A DNA stretch of 64,000 nt. It comes from Scytonema sp045865695 (GTDB lineage: Bacteria; Cyanobacteriota; Cyanobacteriia; Cyanobacteriales; Nostocaceae). Position numbers and translations under genes: made by a program. Location of the stretch: assembly GCF_045865695.1 (NCBI RefSeq), contig NZ_BAACAP010000251.1:1-64000 (forward strand), read 5' to 3'. This document shows, in pieces, positions 1 through 8,532 of the stretch (the stretch's first letter is position 1; each line of letters opens with the position of its first letter). The notes under the pieces are model-generated. The model saw only the letters and a list, made by a program, of their open reading frames with translations, ran no database searches and was not told where the DNA came from.

Positions 1-751
<751 letters not shown>

Positions 752-937
752 GAAAAGTCTTGTAAAAACTTACATCGTATGTCTTTACTTCTTGGCTACT
801 TTATTTATCTTCTTGTTTTGGGTTGGCACCCGCTACTTAATTTCTTGACGAGGATTTGATTGGCTTGGCTTTCAAACTATTGCTTTATCTTGGTTCAGTT
901 GTGAAAGCGCTTCTCTTGGTCGCTTCTCACTTTATCT

Positions 938-966
938 AGATTAACAACCCGTTTTGGGTTTGTCAA
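938..966 (-). promoter_or_regulatory. rRNA operon promoter (-35/-10)
   Basis: Reading the minus strand, TTGACA (complement of 961-966) is followed after exactly 17 bases by TAATCT (complement of 938-943). This is a near-consensus housekeeping-sigma promoter about 185 bases upstream of the mature 16S 5' end. The spacer holds an inverted repeat, AACCC-aaaac-GGGTT. Transcription would start near 931, giving a leader of about 180 nucleotides that should carry processing and antitermination signals. The sequence match is strong; function is inferred. Confidence 0.75.
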
Positions 967-1080
967 CCTTTTTCTCAAACTTTTTTCCGCAAGTTAAAAA
1001 AAATCGCTAAAATCCAGATTTAGCAGACGTTTTAGAGATTTTACCACTTTTTAGCTTTCCAACTTATCCATATATATGGG

Positions 1081-1241
1081 ACTCCTATTTAATTTTTGAA
1101 ATACACCTAGGGGAACCACCCGAAGTGAGCGGGTTTAAGCGCGACCAGAGAAGTGGCATTGGGCAATGCCTACCAAAAGCTTTATGTGGTGGACAATACC
1201 CACCCTACAGTACTTAGATTTTTTCACAAATCATTTATGAT
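1081..1241. repeat. dispersed ~150-bp repeat, copy A
   Basis: This stretch, in the gap between the rRNA promoter and murE, matches 36918-37085 in order. Shared blocks are a TTTTTGAAATACAC box, TAGGGGA-CCAC, an AAAGCTT box, and a CCCACCCTACAGTACT end followed by a TTTCA-AAAT-ATTTA tail. The centres differ. No protein is evident in it, so it is probably a non-autonomous dispersed element. The rest of 967-1360 is AT-rich, with the murE ribosome-binding site (GAGG) just before 1361. Confidence 0.6.
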
Positions 1242-1360
1242 TCGTGTAGATCTTAGTTGGACGTGCTAAGTCAGTTTTTTTAGCACCACTCTGCAAGTGT
1301 TTGTATAAAAGTAAAAATAGTACAGAATAAGCCAATAAAACTTGTAACGAGGTACATAAA

Positions 1361-2869
1361 ATGAAACTAAGAGAATTATTAGCAACAGTCGATCGCGTTG
1401 TACTATCATCTGACCATCCAGCACTCGATGAAGAGATCCAGGGTTTGAAAACCAATTCCCACGCTTGCAGTATGGGAGATTTATTTATTGGAATGCCTGG
1501 AACGCGAGTTGATGGTGGAGATTTTTGGCAAAGCGCGATCGCATCTGGTGCTGTAGCTGCAGTGATTTCACCCCAAGCTCTCAAAAAGCATCCTCCCACA
1601 GCAGAAGCTTACGTTATCGCTGCTGAAGACATGATTAAAGCTTGCGCTCAGTTAGCCAGTACTTTTTACGATCGTCCCGGAGAAAAACTCAAACTTGTGG
1701 GTGTTACAGGTACAAATGGTAAAACCACAACGACACACCTCATAGAGCATTTCCTCAATCAAGCTAATTTGCCTACAGCGTTAATGGGTACGCTATATAC
1801 TCGTTGGCAGAATTTTTTACAAACAGCCGTTCATACAACACCTTTTGCTGTGGAACTGCAACAACAGTTAGCCTCTGCCATAGATGCTGGAAACGAATAT
1901 GGAGTAATGGAAGTCAGTTCCCATGCTCTAGCACAAGGTCGAGTCATGGATTGTCAGTTTGAGGTAGGAGTTTTTACTAATTTGACCCAAGACCATTTAG
2001 ACTTCCATCATGATATGGAAGATTACTTTGCTGCAAAAGCCTTATTGTTTAGCCCTAATTATCTGAAAGGTCGAGCAATCATTAATGCTGACAATCCCTA
2101 TGGTGAGAGATTAATTGCATCACTCAGTCCAGAAAAGGTTTGGAGTTATAGTGTTAGCGATCGCAATGCAAACTTGTGGATGAGCGATCTGAACTACGAA
2201 CCCAATGGAGTAAGCGGTACGCTGCATACACCAAAAGGCGAAGTGACTTTTCGTTCGCCACTCGTCGGTCAATTTAATCTAGAAAATTTGTTAGCAGCAG
2301 TTGGCGCAGGTTTACACTTAGGATTAGATTTACAACTCATAGCATCAGCAATAATTGAGTTTCCTGGAGTACCAGGGAGAATGGAGAGGGTACAAATTAG
2401 TTCTCAGCAGGACATTAGCGTAATTGTCGATTATGCCCATACTCCAGATAGTTTAGAGAACTTGTTAAAAGCGTCACGTCCCTTTATCCCTGGTAAAATG
2501 ATTTGCGTGTTTGGATGTGGGGGAGATCGCGATCGCACCAAACGTCCAAAAATGGGTAGAATTGCTGCCGAGCTATCTGACGTACCAATAGTGACCTCAG
2601 ATAATCCCCGAACTGAAGAGCCAGAAAAAATTTTACAGGATATTTTGGCGGGGATTCCAGAAACAGCGACCCCAATCGTCATCAGCGATCGTGCCACTGC
2701 CATCCGGACTGCTATTTTACAAGCAGAATTAGGAGATGGAATTCTGCTTGCAGGTAAAGGTCATGAAGATTACCAAATTTTGGGAACGGAAAAAATTCAC
2801 TTTGATGACAGAGAACACGCACGCAATGCTTTACAAGAAAGGATGATAAGGCATCAAGACAGAGAATGA
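1361..2869 (+). CDS. murE: UDP-N-acetylmuramoyl-L-alanyl-D-glutamate--2,6-diaminopimelate ligase (MurE)
   Basis: Cytoplasmic Mur ligase that adds meso-diaminopimelate to UDP-MurNAc-L-Ala-D-Glu in peptidoglycan precursor synthesis, using ATP. At 502 residues it has normal family length. The ATP loop GVTGTNGKTT (Lys121) follows the N-terminal UDP-binding domain, YAHTPDSL lies near residue 357, and the DNPRTEEP motif near 414 is the meso-DAP recognition signature that separates MurE from lysine-adding enzymes. A GAGG box sits 8 bases before the ATG. It is transcribed alone, away from the rRNA promoter. The C-terminus is intact. Confidence 0.96.
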   Translation: MKLRELLATVDRVVLSSDHPALDEEIQGLKTNSHACSMGDLFIGMPGTRVDGGDFWQSAIASGAVAAVISPQALKKHPPTAEAYVIAAEDMIKACAQLASTFYDRPGEKLKLVGVTGTNGKTTTTHLIEHFLNQANLPTALMGTLYTRWQNFLQTAVHTTPFAVELQQQLASAIDAGNEYGVMEVSSHALAQGRVMDCQFEVGVFTNLTQDHLDFHHDMEDYFAAKALLFSPNYLKGRAIINADNPYGERLIASLSPEKVWSYSVSDRNANLWMSDLNYEPNGVSGTLHTPKGEVTFRSPLVGQFNLENLLAAVGAGLHLGLDLQLIASAIIEFPGVPGRMERVQISSQQDISVIVDYAHTPDSLENLLKASRPFIPGKMICVFGCGGDRDRTKRPKMGRIAAELSDVPIVTSDNPRTEEPEKILQDILAGIPETATPIVISDRATAIRTAILQAELGDGILLAGKGHEDYQILGTEKIHFDDREHARNALQERMIRHQDRE

Positions 2870-2975
2870 AGGGCAGGAAATATTCTATACTTCATTCAGA
2901 CTTGACAAAATTGTTTTTTCTTTAGCGTAAACTTTATTGCTTTTGCCTTCAATTCATCCTTAAAAGGCTTTACTC

Positions 2976-4418
2976 ATGAATGTTTCTTTACCGCCGGATC
3001 TGTCTGTATATCAGTTGGCTTTAAATGTAGAAGCACCGCCCCAACCACTGTCTCTCAGTCTTGGAACTTTACTATCAATGGTAAGGTCACAAATTGATTT
3101 GCTAATTGAACAGCAGATTACAGCCACATTATGGGTAAAGCTACCACCAGGAAAAATTTGGCACTCAGAAATCCAACGTTATTACGAACAGAAAACATCT
3201 AACAACACATCTAAATCAATTGAACTGACAGATAAAAAAGATGATACAGAGATAAGTAATATTGAGGAGTGTGTCTCCACATTTTGTGAATCCTTATCTT
3301 ATATTCAAGTGGAAAGTTTAGCCAATAGTAGGTTGAGACGAGAATACTTTGTCATGGTGTTGTCACCTAATTTTTGTAGTTTAATTTTAGTTTATAGACC
3401 TTTAAAAAAACGTAAAAACCAGACAGTAGGAAAAGCAAACAGCCGAAAAAGCTTCCTTTTACCCACTATAACTTCTTTCGATGGAAAAGTTATTCAACAA
3501 GTATTAGAGCGATTAAAATCATCAATAATATCTCACTCACCTTCACTAATTGCTAACAATGAAATTTACCCCTCCATTATAGAGCCAAATCTCATCAATC
3601 AACTTTTAACAAAACAGATTTACAATCAAGATAAAATTAATCGTCAAATAACAGCTAAACGTCTAGTTAAAGTCAAAAAATACAATCAAAAACTTGATGA
3701 AACAGCGCAACTCAAAGAAGAATATTTAAGCCATGTTTGTCAAGAGTTGCGTACACCAATAACACATATGAAAACGGCTCTCTCGCTTTTAAATTCTCCT
3801 AATTTGAAACCTCCTCAAAGACAGCGTTATTTACAAATGCTGAATACCCAATGCGATCGCCAAAATGCCTTAATATGCGGTGTTTTAGACTTAGTACAGC
3901 TAGAACGCCAATTAGAGCGATTGCCACTAGAACCAGTCCGTCTTGCAGAACTCATACCAGGAGTTGTAAGTACTTATCAACCTATAGCTAAAGAAAAAGG
4001 TATTATGTTAGCCTACACAGTACCTACAGACCTTCCACCTATTCGTTGCGTTAGCGGTGGGTTGAGACAAATTGCAATTAACTTACTTTCCAACAGTATT
4101 AAGTTTACTGCTAATGGAGGTGAAGTTTGGGTAAGAGCGCGAGTTCACAACGAGTACGTTCAATTAGAATTTCGCGACACTGGTATTGGAATTGCCGAAA
4201 CTGAAATCTCTAATATTTTTGAACGCTTTTACCGAGTCCGCTCAGCCGCCATAGACGATTCTAATGGAGTCGGTTTAGGTTTAACAATTGTACAACTATT
4301 GCTATGGCGTAGCGGTGGTTCTATTGCTGTCAAAAGTAAATTATATGAAGGTTCTACTTTTACAGTACAGTTTGCTATTGCTTCTGAAAACAATCAGTTG
4401 ATTGCTCCCATTGCTTGA
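2976..4418 (+). CDS. sensor histidine kinase-like protein with intact ATPase domain but Gln at the phospho-His site
   Basis: 480 residues, soluble, no membrane segments. Residues 1-235 form a sensory region that resembles the N-terminus of the neighbouring kinase (pattern NF..L.LV....SFD..V..QV...L), possibly DICT-like. A dimerisation helix follows, with H-box YLSHVCQELRTP at 250-261. Aligned to the usual FLxNVSHELRTP, the phospho-accepting His is Gln256 (codon CAA). The ATPase domain looks complete: N-box Asn369/Asn373, G1 DTGIGIA at 401, F-box FERFY near 415, G2 GVGLGLTI at 431. It should therefore bind ATP but cannot autophosphorylate at the usual site. It converges on, and overlaps by 25 bp, the kinase at 4394-5860, which has the opposite defect. 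The partner regulator is unknown. Confidence 0.85.
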   Translation: MNVSLPPDLSVYQLALNVEAPPQPLSLSLGTLLSMVRSQIDLLIEQQITATLWVKLPPGKIWHSEIQRYYEQKTSNNTSKSIELTDKKDDTEISNIEECVSTFCESLSYIQVESLANSRLRREYFVMVLSPNFCSLILVYRPLKKRKNQTVGKANSRKSFLLPTITSFDGKVIQQVLERLKSSIISHSPSLIANNEIYPSIIEPNLINQLLTKQIYNQDKINRQITAKRLVKVKKYNQKLDETAQLKEEYLSHVCQELRTPITHMKTALSLLNSPNLKPPQRQRYLQMLNTQCDRQNALICGVLDLVQLERQLERLPLEPVRLAELIPGVVSTYQPIAKEKGIMLAYTVPTDLPPIRCVSGGLRQIAINLLSNSIKFTANGGEVWVRARVHNEYVQLEFRDTGIGIAETEISNIFERFYRVRSAAIDDSNGVGLGLTIVQLLLWRSGGSIAVKSKLYEGSTFTVQFAIASENNQLIAPIA

Positions 4419-5860
4419 CAGGAGGAACGGGATGGATGTTGTTGACTGTTAACTTCCAATGGTAGAAAGATGGTCAGGACTTCGCCATGACGGGGACGTT
4501 CGCGGACAATCAATTTACCACCAATAGCTTGAAATAAATGCTTAGTTGCATGGAGGTTCAAACTAATAGTACCTGTTTCTGGTTGGAACATTAGCAGTTG
4601 ACCGAGAGCTTTCCGGATTGGTGGAGTACATGGTGAGGTAGAAGCTTTGTCGTTATTTGCCGTCATAGGTAAAGGCAATAATTGCAACTTCAGTTGATCT
4701 CCTGCTGGAATCACCTGTACTTGAATATGACTACCTGCAGGTAAGCTACGAGTAAAGTTTTCCATTAACCCTGTCAATACTCGATCCAACATATTGGGAT
4801 TGCTGACTACCATTGGTAGTTCTTGAGGTAGAACAACATCCAAAGTCAAATTTCTTCTGTCAGCAGCTTGTTGCCAACGAGGAATACTTTGCTGCAAGAC
4901 GCAATCCAAAGACATTGCCGTAAGCTGAGCATTATTGGATTTTTCAGAAGGAGATGTTTCTAGTTCTGCTGCTCTGAACAATAATTCCATGCGATCGATT
5001 TGTTCGGTACATTCGCGATCGATCAGTTCTAAACGTCTAATAACGTTAGGAGGTAAATCGCGCTGTTTCAATAACAGACGAGTTGTAGTCCGAATAGTTG
5101 TCAGTGGTGTACGAACTTCATGAGCAAATGCTTGCAGCAATTCTACATCGCTACGGTGAGAACTTGTAGAAGAAGCAGGAGTTGAAGAGACAGGGGAAGG
5201 AGAAACACTTTCTACCTGTTCTGGCGATTCTGGTAAATTTGTTAACAGTAAACGGCTAAACTCCATCACTGTCCTGTAGTCCGGTTGGCTTGGATAATAT
5301 TTCTGTACCACTTCTTCTAAATCGGCAAACAAGTCAGGATTACTTAACATGACTCTCGCACCTAATGCTCGCCATACTTGTTCGACAACTTCAGAATCAA
5401 ATGAAAAACAAAAATTTTTATTACCGTTCTTATATTCTGCTAAAACCAATACAAGTCTAAAATTTTCTGTAAAAACTAAGCAAAATTGCTCTCCAGTGAG
5501 CGGATCTGCTTCTAATAAAGGTAATATGGTTTCTTGATAAGCAACTTCATCTACTACAGGGACAGCAACAGGCATTTCAAATGGCATGAGAGCCAAAGGA
5601 TTAAATGGCTTCGCTGTAAAAGTAACTGTTTTCAAGCTTTGAGCCAGCTTGGAGTCACTAAATACAGGTGATGGCGCGGATAAAACTAATCCTTGGCTAA
5701 TTTCAGATGAAATTCTTGCCAAACTCTTTAACAGCAGTTGTTCTGTAGCTGCTACGCTCGTGCGCCATTGCTGTTCTGCTTTAGCAGAGGAGCATTCAGT
5801 TGCACCGGGTTGACTATTGATTAATATTTCACTCAGACTCGGTAATATCCATTGGTACAC
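4394..5860 (-). CDS. histidine kinase-like phosphotransfer protein with phospho-His but degenerate ATP-binding domain
   Basis: 488 residues, soluble. The N-terminal region (1-200) shares a pattern with the neighbouring kinase (NFRLVLVL....FCFSFDSEVVEQVW). A Ser/Pro-rich linker at 212-238 follows. The H-box LLQAFAHEVRTPLTT is canonical, with His247. The C-terminal ATPase-like domain is eroded. The N-box keeps one Asn (LMENFTRSL), no DxGxG G1 box is visible, and G2 reads TGTISLNL instead of GTGLGL. It looks like a phosphotransfer protein needing a kinase in trans. Its 3' end overlaps the end of the 2976-4418 gene. Role and partners are inferred. Confidence 0.82.
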   Translation of the reverse strand: MYQWILPSLSEILINSQPGATECSSAKAEQQWRTSVAATEQLLLKSLARISSEISQGLVLSAPSPVFSDSKLAQSLKTVTFTAKPFNPLALMPFEMPVAVPVVDEVAYQETILPLLEADPLTGEQFCLVFTENFRLVLVLAEYKNGNKNFCFSFDSEVVEQVWRALGARVMLSNPDLFADLEEVVQKYYPSQPDYRTVMEFSRLLLTNLPESPEQVESVSPSPVSSTPASSTSSHRSDVELLQAFAHEVRTPLTTIRTTTRLLLKQRDLPPNVIRRLELIDRECTEQIDRMELLFRAAELETSPSEKSNNAQLTAMSLDCVLQQSIPRWQQAADRRNLTLDVVLPQELPMVVSNPNMLDRVLTGLMENFTRSLPAGSHIQVQVIPAGDQLKLQLLPLPMTANNDKASTSPCTPPIRKALGQLLMFQPETGTISLNLHATKHLFQAIGGKLIVRERPRHGEVLTIFLPLEVNSQQHPSRSSCQAMGAIN

Positions 5861-6253
5861 AAGTTTTCACCCCTTTCAATAGCCCACTGACGTATGTTAG
5901 GACTGGCATTGACTACTACCTATGAGGTTATACTCATTTGTATCTTGATGAAAGTCGTATAACCGAACAATTTAAGGGCAATTTCTTAACAGTGACCCTT
6001 CGGGTTCGCCCTCCGGGTTCGCCAGTCGCCTACGAATGTTACCTTTCTACAGCGCTGGACTCACCAGTCCCCAGGGCGCGGGAGACCCGCCCACACGGCT
6101 GGACTCACCAGTGACCACCTGACCAATGACTAGTGAAAATTGCACTTGAGGACGAGGTAAAACAAGAGATTGTAAGGCAAAACAAGAATTGTGAGTTCAA
6201 AAATATAGACTCGCGACACGTCTTGTCCTGTAGGTGTTTATTGGAGGAGTATG
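5861..6253. other. gene-free region with GC-rich repeats
   Basis: About 390 bases between the divergent 4394-5860 and 6254-6889 genes. 5990-6130 is unusually GC-rich for this genome. It contains two copies of GCTGGACTCACCAGT (about 6053 and 6101), doubled CGGGTTCGCC blocks near 6003 and 6019, and short GTGACCA and GACCAATGAC motifs, a typical Nostocales dispersed-repeat mixture. Both promoters must lie here, but no clear -35/-10 pair stood out. Confidence 0.5.
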
Positions 6254-6889
6254 ATGGCTTTGGTTGAACACAAGCGAGCAGCTGGCGTATTTTCTCATCG
6301 TAGCGAAGCCGAATATGCTCTCACCACGCTTAGAGATGCTAACTTTCCTATGAATAAAGTCTCTATCATAGCTAGAGATGGCCAACACGATATTGCTGGA
6401 ATAGAAACACAACCAAGTACAGGTAATTCAGCTAATGCAGAGGCTGCAGCCGGAGCAGTGACAGGTACTATTTTGGGAGGTATAACTGGCTTAATCGTAG
6501 GTTTGGGTACTCTTGCGTTTCCGGGTGTAGGTTCAGTCTTATTAGCAGGTGAAATTATATCTACTGTTGGTGCAACGGCTGCTGGTGCAGGAATTGGTGC
6601 TGCTACAGGTGGACTTCTCGGAGCGCTGCTTGCTTTGGGAATTCCTGAAGAAAGAGCTAAAGTTTATAGCGATCGCGTATTGAAAGGGAATTATTTAATA
6701 ATAGTAGATGGTACAGATGAAGAAATTCTTCATGCTGATTATATTTTGAATGACCGAGGCATAGAGGAATTTGGTATCTACAACTTACCACGTGTTGCTG
6801 AAGCTCAAGTGGCTAAATCTGATAGCGTTGTTAAGCGAGATCTAGTAACTATTTTGGATCGTCGGGATACAAGTAATGTTCTCCCATAG
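6254..6889 (+). CDS. general stress protein 17M-like (YflT domain) with glycine-zipper membrane segment
   Basis: 211 residues. An N-terminal YflT/GSP17M-type domain (residues 1-45: AAGVFSHRSEAEYAL...KVSIIARDG) is followed by a Gly/Ala-rich stretch (about 65-145) with repeated GxxxG steps able to pack as membrane helices. A C-terminal domain (EERAKVYSDRVLKGNYLIIVDG) follows. Such proteins are common in cyanobacteria and are stress-associated; the biochemical role is unknown. Two ATGs occur in tandem. The one at 6254 has better spacing (6) from GGAGG at 6243-6247 than the one at 6251 (3). It stands alone. Confidence 0.75.
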   Translation: MALVEHKRAAGVFSHRSEAEYALTTLRDANFPMNKVSIIARDGQHDIAGIETQPSTGNSANAEAAAGAVTGTILGGITGLIVGLGTLAFPGVGSVLLAGEIISTVGATAAGAGIGAATGGLLGALLALGIPEERAKVYSDRVLKGNYLIIVDGTDEEILHADYILNDRGIEEFGIYNLPRVAEAQVAKSDSVVKRDLVTILDRRDTSNVLP

Positions 6890-6955
6890 CGAGCGACAAT
6901 TGACCAATCAATACTACTGGGATTAAAGTCTATTCCTAATTAATTTCAAATTTAT

Positions 6956-7062
6956 TACAGCGCTTTGCATCTGAATGAGGTATACCCCCCTTTCATCTCC
7001 CCTTACCAAGGGGGGACAGAGGGGGGTAATTTTTGTACCTCACCAAGTTGAAATCTGCTGTA
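6956..7062. repeat. MITE-like element with inverted termini
   Basis: A 107-bp unit bounded by imperfect inverted repeats, TACAGCGCTTTGCATCTGA at the left and the complement of TACAGCAGATTTCAACTTG at the right, both continuing to a shared GAGGTA. The centre is a strong hairpin of CCCCCC and GGGGGG blocks. It has no coding capacity. It abuts the open frame of the TnpB-like remnant at 7063-7440, as if inserted into that gene and truncating it. Confidence 0.6.
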
Positions 7063-7440
7063 TTTTGTGCTTCGGCTAGAGCTAATTGTTTTTCTAATTT
7101 TCTAATTGTTTTTTTGATAGCTTTTATTGACTCATAGCGCTCGTCTATGTATAACTCTACTAATTCTACTTGAGAAGCATAGGTGGCTTCTGCCTTACTA
7201 TAAGCATTTCTGGCATCGGTTGACGATAATCCATAACGGCTTTCTAATTGCTTAGAAATGTCGCTTTCTAGCTGACGCTTAGTTTTGTTGGTATTTGCGC
7301 CTATTTTATTGCGGATAGAAAAAGCTGTACGGATAGCAGAACCAAAAATAGCTGCATATTCACAGAGAAAATCATTCGCTCTAGTATTATTTTCTGCTCT
7401 CTTACCGTCCGTGCGCGGGTCGTGAGTGTCAAAACTATCT
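7063..7440 (-). pseudogene. remnant of a TnpB-related (IS200/IS605-type) protein
   Basis: Reading the minus strand from about 7440 gives an open frame of roughly 125 residues that begins after a TGA and has no plausible start. It contains CEYAAIFGSAIRTAFSIRNK, then RYGLSSTDARNAYSKAEATY, then a basic coiled segment ending ERYESIKKAIKKTIRKLEKQ. That order resembles the N-terminal part of TnpB-related proteins of IS605/IS1341-type elements. The RuvC catalytic region is missing: the frame is cut at 7062 by a MITE-like repeat. Identification is from pattern only. An ATG frame at 7301-7522 on the same strand is a shadow. Confidence 0.5.
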
Positions 7441-7524
7441 TCGCTTCACTGGATTCATCCATACTTAAATGCTTGTGAAAAAAGTATAAACCAATTTTGA
7501 GAAAACTGCCGCTAAGTATCATAT

Positions 7525-8367
7525 CTATCGCAAGGCAGGAGGCTCTGTGTTAAACCACTTTCTATAAATCTGAGTATAAGTACCATCTTTAATTATTTTA
7601 TCTAAACCTTTATTAATGATACTTAGATTGGGTGAGTTTTTGCGTACAGGGATGCCATAGTATTCTTCTATGAGCAGTTGGCCAGCAATTTTGATTCCTT
7701 TGAGACTCCCTGTTTTAAGAGCGTATAAAGTCACAGGTGCATCGTTAATAAACGCATCCACATTACCATTGATTAAATCTTGAAAGGCTTGGTCTGCAGT
7801 ATCTAAGGTGATTATTTGAGATCCCGGAACTTTTTTTGCTTGATTTGCACCTGTTGTACCAAGTAATACGGCAATTCTTTTATTTCTAAGGCTGTCGAAA
7901 TTGGTAATGTTTTGATTGTTTTCTCTTACCGTAATCGCTAGTCCTGACCTAAAATAAGGCTTTGAGAAAGAAACAGTATTTAAGCGTTCTTCTGTAATTG
8001 ACATAGCAGCGATCGCAGCATCCACAGTACCAGCCTGCAAAGCACCAAGCATTCCATCAAAGCGTAGATTTTCAAACTCTAAGAGGAAACCAGCTGACTT
8101 GCCGATCCCTTTTATCACGTCTATATCAAATCCCTGAAGTTGCCCATCTTTCACAAATTGAAAAGGCGCAAAAGCACCCTGAATTGCTACTTTCAGGGTT
8201 TTGCTTGCTGTGGTTGAAGATGTGCCTAATGTGTCGGTATCTGTGAAATTTGAACTATGATTGCTACAGGATATAACTAACAGAAAGCAGCTGAAGGCAA
8301 GAGCAAACCGATGCCACCATCTTACACCTATAAATCTAGCCATATCTTTTACTTGCTCTGGGCGCAT
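7525..8367 (-). CDS. periplasmic amino-acid-type solute-binding lipoprotein (SBP family 3)
   Basis: 280 residues. The basic N-terminus, hydrophobic stretch and lipobox LVIS-C (near residue 34) indicate a lipoprotein. The mature part follows the family 3 fold: TLKVAIQGAFAPFQF, QGFDIDVIKGI, DAAIAAMSITEERLNTVSFS, then LRNKRIAVLLGTTGANQAKK and a C-terminal IIKDGTYTQIYRKWF. Such proteins deliver polar amino acids or similar ligands to ABC permeases or sense them. No permease or ATPase gene is adjacent, so it works with components encoded elsewhere. The ligand cannot be deduced. Confidence 0.85.
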   Translation of the reverse strand: MRPEQVKDMARFIGVRWWHRFALAFSCFLLVISCSNHSSNFTDTDTLGTSSTTASKTLKVAIQGAFAPFQFVKDGQLQGFDIDVIKGIGKSAGFLLEFENLRFDGMLGALQAGTVDAAIAAMSITEERLNTVSFSKPYFRSGLAITVRENNQNITNFDSLRNKRIAVLLGTTGANQAKKVPGSQIITLDTADQAFQDLINGNVDAFINDAPVTLYALKTGSLKGIKIAGQLLIEEYYGIPVRKNSPNLSIINKGLDKIIKDGTYTQIYRKWFNTEPPALR

Positions 8368-8532
8368 TTAATGCTTGTGGAATGTATTTATCTACTCAGT
8401 AAAATGATAAACTCAACTCCAGTCACATTACCAGATTCTGATGACGATTTTGGCGATCGCATTAAATAAGAAATACTTTACATAGTGATAGTAGCACCCG
8501 ACGATCTAACTGAACACCTCAAGTGAAGAAAC

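Noticed and set aside
2895..2930. TTGACA followed by TAAACT upstream of the first kinase
   Set aside because: Spacing would be 20 bases with a weak -10; not called as a promoter.
7301..7522. 73-codon minus-strand ATG frame
   Set aside because: Shadow of the better TnpB-like frame in the same region.
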